A DNA stretch of 17,297 bases from assembly GCA_937880795.1 (NCBI GenBank), contig CALGRQ010000429.1, positions 1 to 17,297 of the forward strand, written 5' to 3'. This DNA is from an uncultured Dyadobacter sp. (lineage in GTDB: Bacteria > Bacteroidota > Bacteroidia > Cytophagales > Spirosomataceae). Positions 15,429 to 17,297 of this stretch are shown one piece after another. Positions within the stretch are counted from its first letter, which is position 1; every line of letters starts with the position of its first letter. The notes below the pieces were generated by a model. That model was not told the DNA's origin. It was given only the letters and a program-made list of their open reading frames with translations, and did not search any database. A program made the position numbers and the translations under genes.

Positions 15429-15464
15429 ATTGGAAGTCAGCAGCAAAAGCTACCAACTTCCAAT
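15429..15464 (-). terminator. Hairpin after susD (possible terminator or attenuator)
   Basis: ATTGGAAGT (15429-15437) and ACTTCCAAT (15456-15464) are perfect complements with an 18-nt loop, which itself contains AGC/GCT. The hairpin is 6 bp past the susD stop codon. Only a weak AT-rich run follows on the minus strand, so partial termination or mRNA 3'-end protection is more likely than complete termination. Confidence 0.45.
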
Positions 15465-15470
15465 TTCTCA

Positions 15471-17156
15471 TTACCATTCAGGGTTTTGGGTTAATTTGGG
15501 GTTAATATCCCGCTCTGTTTGTGGAACCGGTAGAAGGTTCAATTTAGGATACCAATATCTCAACTCTCTGGTCATTCGAACATTTTCACTTTCGTCGTAA
15601 GTAGGAATGTTGTTCAAATCATGCACGGCCGACTTCGTAAAATTAGCCTTAACAGGTACCACTGCCGGATCTTTGGCTATACCCATCACTCTTTGAGGCA
15701 TCACGGTTGAAGCTATATTCCAGTGACGAATGTCAAACCAGCGAAAACCTTCCATGGCTAATTCCACTGAACGCTCGCGACGAACCAATTGACGCATCTC
15801 GTTCTGATCCCCTGCAACTGCCACGGGTTGTCCGGCTCTGGCTCTAACTTGATTGATCGCTTCCAGTACCGTTGCATCAATTTGATTCATTTCAATTTTA
15901 GATTCCGCGTAGGTGAGTAAAATCTCCGGATAGCGCATCAAAATGAAATTTACACGGGCTGTAAAGGCATTTTCTGCGGTGAAAGTATACTTTGCATGCA
16001 GCAAACCTACGCCACTTTTCGACGGACCATATGCATTGTCATAGTCAGCATTGGCCTTCGTCACCCAGCTACCGTCCGCGTTTCTGAACGATGTGGTATT
16101 CTTGTAAATATCATATACGAATGTGGTATTGTTCATCGATACGGTATCGCCTGGCAATACCACTGTATACTTCAAACGACTATCCCGATTTAATCTGGGA
16201 TTAGCGGGGTCATACACCGCCGACTCGTCAATACGCTTACCATCTTTACCTTCAAACATATCTACAAGGCGCTGCTGAGGGAAACGCCCCGACTGCCCAC
16301 CGGCTGATCGAGAAATACTTCCCAAGGGCAAATAAGTAATGGCATTGGCATCGGCGTCACTGTAAAGAATTTCAAACATAATTTCTTTACCTGCATTGGG
16401 TCCTTGACCAACCTTGGTAAACAAATCCTGGAATTTTGGATTAAGGCCTAGTCCTGCTCCATCTATGACCTGTTTAGCAGCCTCCGCGGCAATTGCATAT
16501 TCCTTGTTATAGTACGCAGTACGGGCTTTGAGGCCAAGTGCAACGGCCTTGCTCATCCTACCACGATCAGCCGGAGTCCAACTCAAAACAGACGCAGCAG
16601 CATCCAACTCACTATATATGAATTGAATCACCTCCGCTTTTGAGGAGCGTGTTTGGGTATAAAACTCATTCGGATTAAGCGGCTTTGTGATCAACGGAAC
16701 ATCTCCATACATGTTAACCAAATAGAAGTACGCATATGCTCGCACCGCTTTTGCTTCTGCCTGCATACGGTTGTAGGTAGCCTCTGGCACGTTTGCTTTG
16801 CCCACCTCCATGCCATCCAGCATGGTATTGGCTCGCTGGATGGTCGTATACGCCAATTGCCAAATTGACCTGGCATGTGCATTAAAAACGTCAATATTCC
16901 CCTCTCCTAATTCAGGCGCTCGCAATAGTGCTATATCCGTCCAGTTATCGAACATGGATTGATACGGCGTGGTACCTGTGTTCCAATAAACCGATTTGTA
17001 AACCGCATTCAAGGCTCCGTTCATTTCGGTTTGGTTGTTAAAGAACTGTCCCGTTGCAGGAGCGTCCAATGGTGCTTCGGCCAGGTAGTCGTTACAACCC
17101 GTAAACAGATTCAGAGAGACGCAAAGCGCTGCTATATATATGATTTTCTTTTTCAT
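15471..17156 (-). CDS. RagB/SusD family nutrient uptake outer membrane lipoprotein
   Basis: SusD-type proteins sit on the outer face of the outer membrane as a lid over a SusC porin and bind glycans or other nutrients. The 561-aa product begins MKKKIIYIAALCVSLNLF and has a lipobox FTGC with the acylated cysteine at residue 21. The family signature is clear: CNDYLAEAPLDAPATGQFFN, then the TPR-like helical region with AEAKAVRAYAYFYLVNMYGDVPLI (about 133-156), and the C-terminal RERSVELAMEGFRWFDIRHW and RYWYPKLNLLPVPQTERDINP segments. Length is normal for the family. It starts 5 bp after the stop of the SusC-like gene, the usual tight SusC-SusD arrangement. The ligand cannot be read from sequence; no glycoside hydrolase is linked in this window. 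Confidence 0.96.
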   Translation of the reverse strand: MKKKIIYIAALCVSLNLFTGCNDYLAEAPLDAPATGQFFNNQTEMNGALNAVYKSVYWNTGTTPYQSMFDNWTDIALLRAPELGEGNIDVFNAHARSIWQLAYTTIQRANTMLDGMEVGKANVPEATYNRMQAEAKAVRAYAYFYLVNMYGDVPLITKPLNPNEFYTQTRSSKAEVIQFIYSELDAAASVLSWTPADRGRMSKAVALGLKARTAYYNKEYAIAAEAAKQVIDGAGLGLNPKFQDLFTKVGQGPNAGKEIMFEILYSDADANAITYLPLGSISRSAGGQSGRFPQQRLVDMFEGKDGKRIDESAVYDPANPRLNRDSRLKYTVVLPGDTVSMNNTTFVYDIYKNTTSFRNADGSWVTKANADYDNAYGPSKSGVGLLHAKYTFTAENAFTARVNFILMRYPEILLTYAESKIEMNQIDATVLEAINQVRARAGQPVAVAGDQNEMRQLVRRERSVELAMEGFRWFDIRHWNIASTVMPQRVMGIAKDPAVVPVKANFTKSAVHDLNNIPTYDESENVRMTRELRYWYPKLNLLPVPQTERDINPKLTQNPEW

Positions 17157-17161
17157 TTTCC

Positions 17162-17297
17162 TTAAAGATTAATGTTGATACCCACTGTGTACGTTTTCAT
17201 GATCGGGTAAAATTCTCCACCCGTGTCACGCTGTTCAGGATCAAATCCAGGGAAGAAACGTCGCTGCCGTGCCTCGCGCGCGGCCTGCCATTGCGCC
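17162..17297 (-). CDS. SusC/RagA-type TonB-dependent transporter, C-terminal fragment
   Basis: The last 44 codons plus stop of a gene that continues past the right edge. The end reads FFPGFDPEQRDTGGEF, then YPIMKTYTVGININL, ending in the final beta-strand pattern seen at the C-terminus of SusC-family outer membrane porins. The call rests on that pattern and on the position immediately upstream of susD (5 bp gap). It would import the SusD-bound ligand using TonB energy. Nothing can be said about its plug or signal region. Confidence 0.85.
   Translation of the reverse strand, partial: AQWQAAREARQRRFFPGFDPEQRDTGGEFYPIMKTYTVGININL

Overview
The window looks like a chromosome segment from a Bacteroidota species, most likely Sphingobacteriales/Sphingobacteriaceae. 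The evidence is a SusC/SusD pair, a DUF5683 protein, moderate G+C, no clear Shine-Dalgarno sequences, and several matches to the Bacteroidota -7 promoter element TAnnTTTG. No tRNA, rRNA, CRISPR array, insertion sequence or phage gene was found.

Left part (1-7400). A plus-strand S9-family serine peptidase, cut by the left edge, ends at 1101. It converges on a minus-strand group: an unrecognised 142-aa protein (1256-1684), the 23S rRNA methyltransferase RlmF (1822-2769) and a DUF2461 protein (2812-3504). The last two are probably one operon; the unrecognised gene has its own promoter. Between DUF2461 and the next gene is a 277-bp gap with a G+C-rich, hairpin-forming island that may be a structured RNA. 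On the plus strand follow a small helical protein resembling DUF2383 (3782-4255), a strong terminator, and an orphan soluble histidine kinase with five PAS-like modules (4589-7396).

Middle and right (7399-17297). Every gene here is on the minus strand. In transcription order they are: the C-terminus of a SusC porin (cut by the right edge), a SusD lipoprotein, a secreted FAD-dependent oxidoreductase, a ROK-family regulator, a large exported sugar dehydrogenase fused to PKD, cytochrome c and carbohydrate-binding modules, a Tat-exported Gfo/Idh/MocA oxidoreductase, and a DUF5683 membrane protein. Terminators after the ROK and dehydrogenase genes, and promoter-like elements before several genes, suggest separate transcripts rather than one operon.

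Together the right-hand genes read as a carbohydrate uptake locus: SusCD imports a glycan or glycoside, ROK senses a sugar, and three oxidoreductases with export signals act in the envelope. No glycoside hydrolase or polysaccharide lyase is visible, so the locus looks oxidative rather than hydrolytic within the window. The substrate cannot be deduced.

A recurring point is start codons. At three minus-strand genes the most upstream in-frame start is a TTG that lies inside or overlaps the promoter, so the next ATG is preferred. Several promoters and leaders also carry inverted repeats that could be operators.
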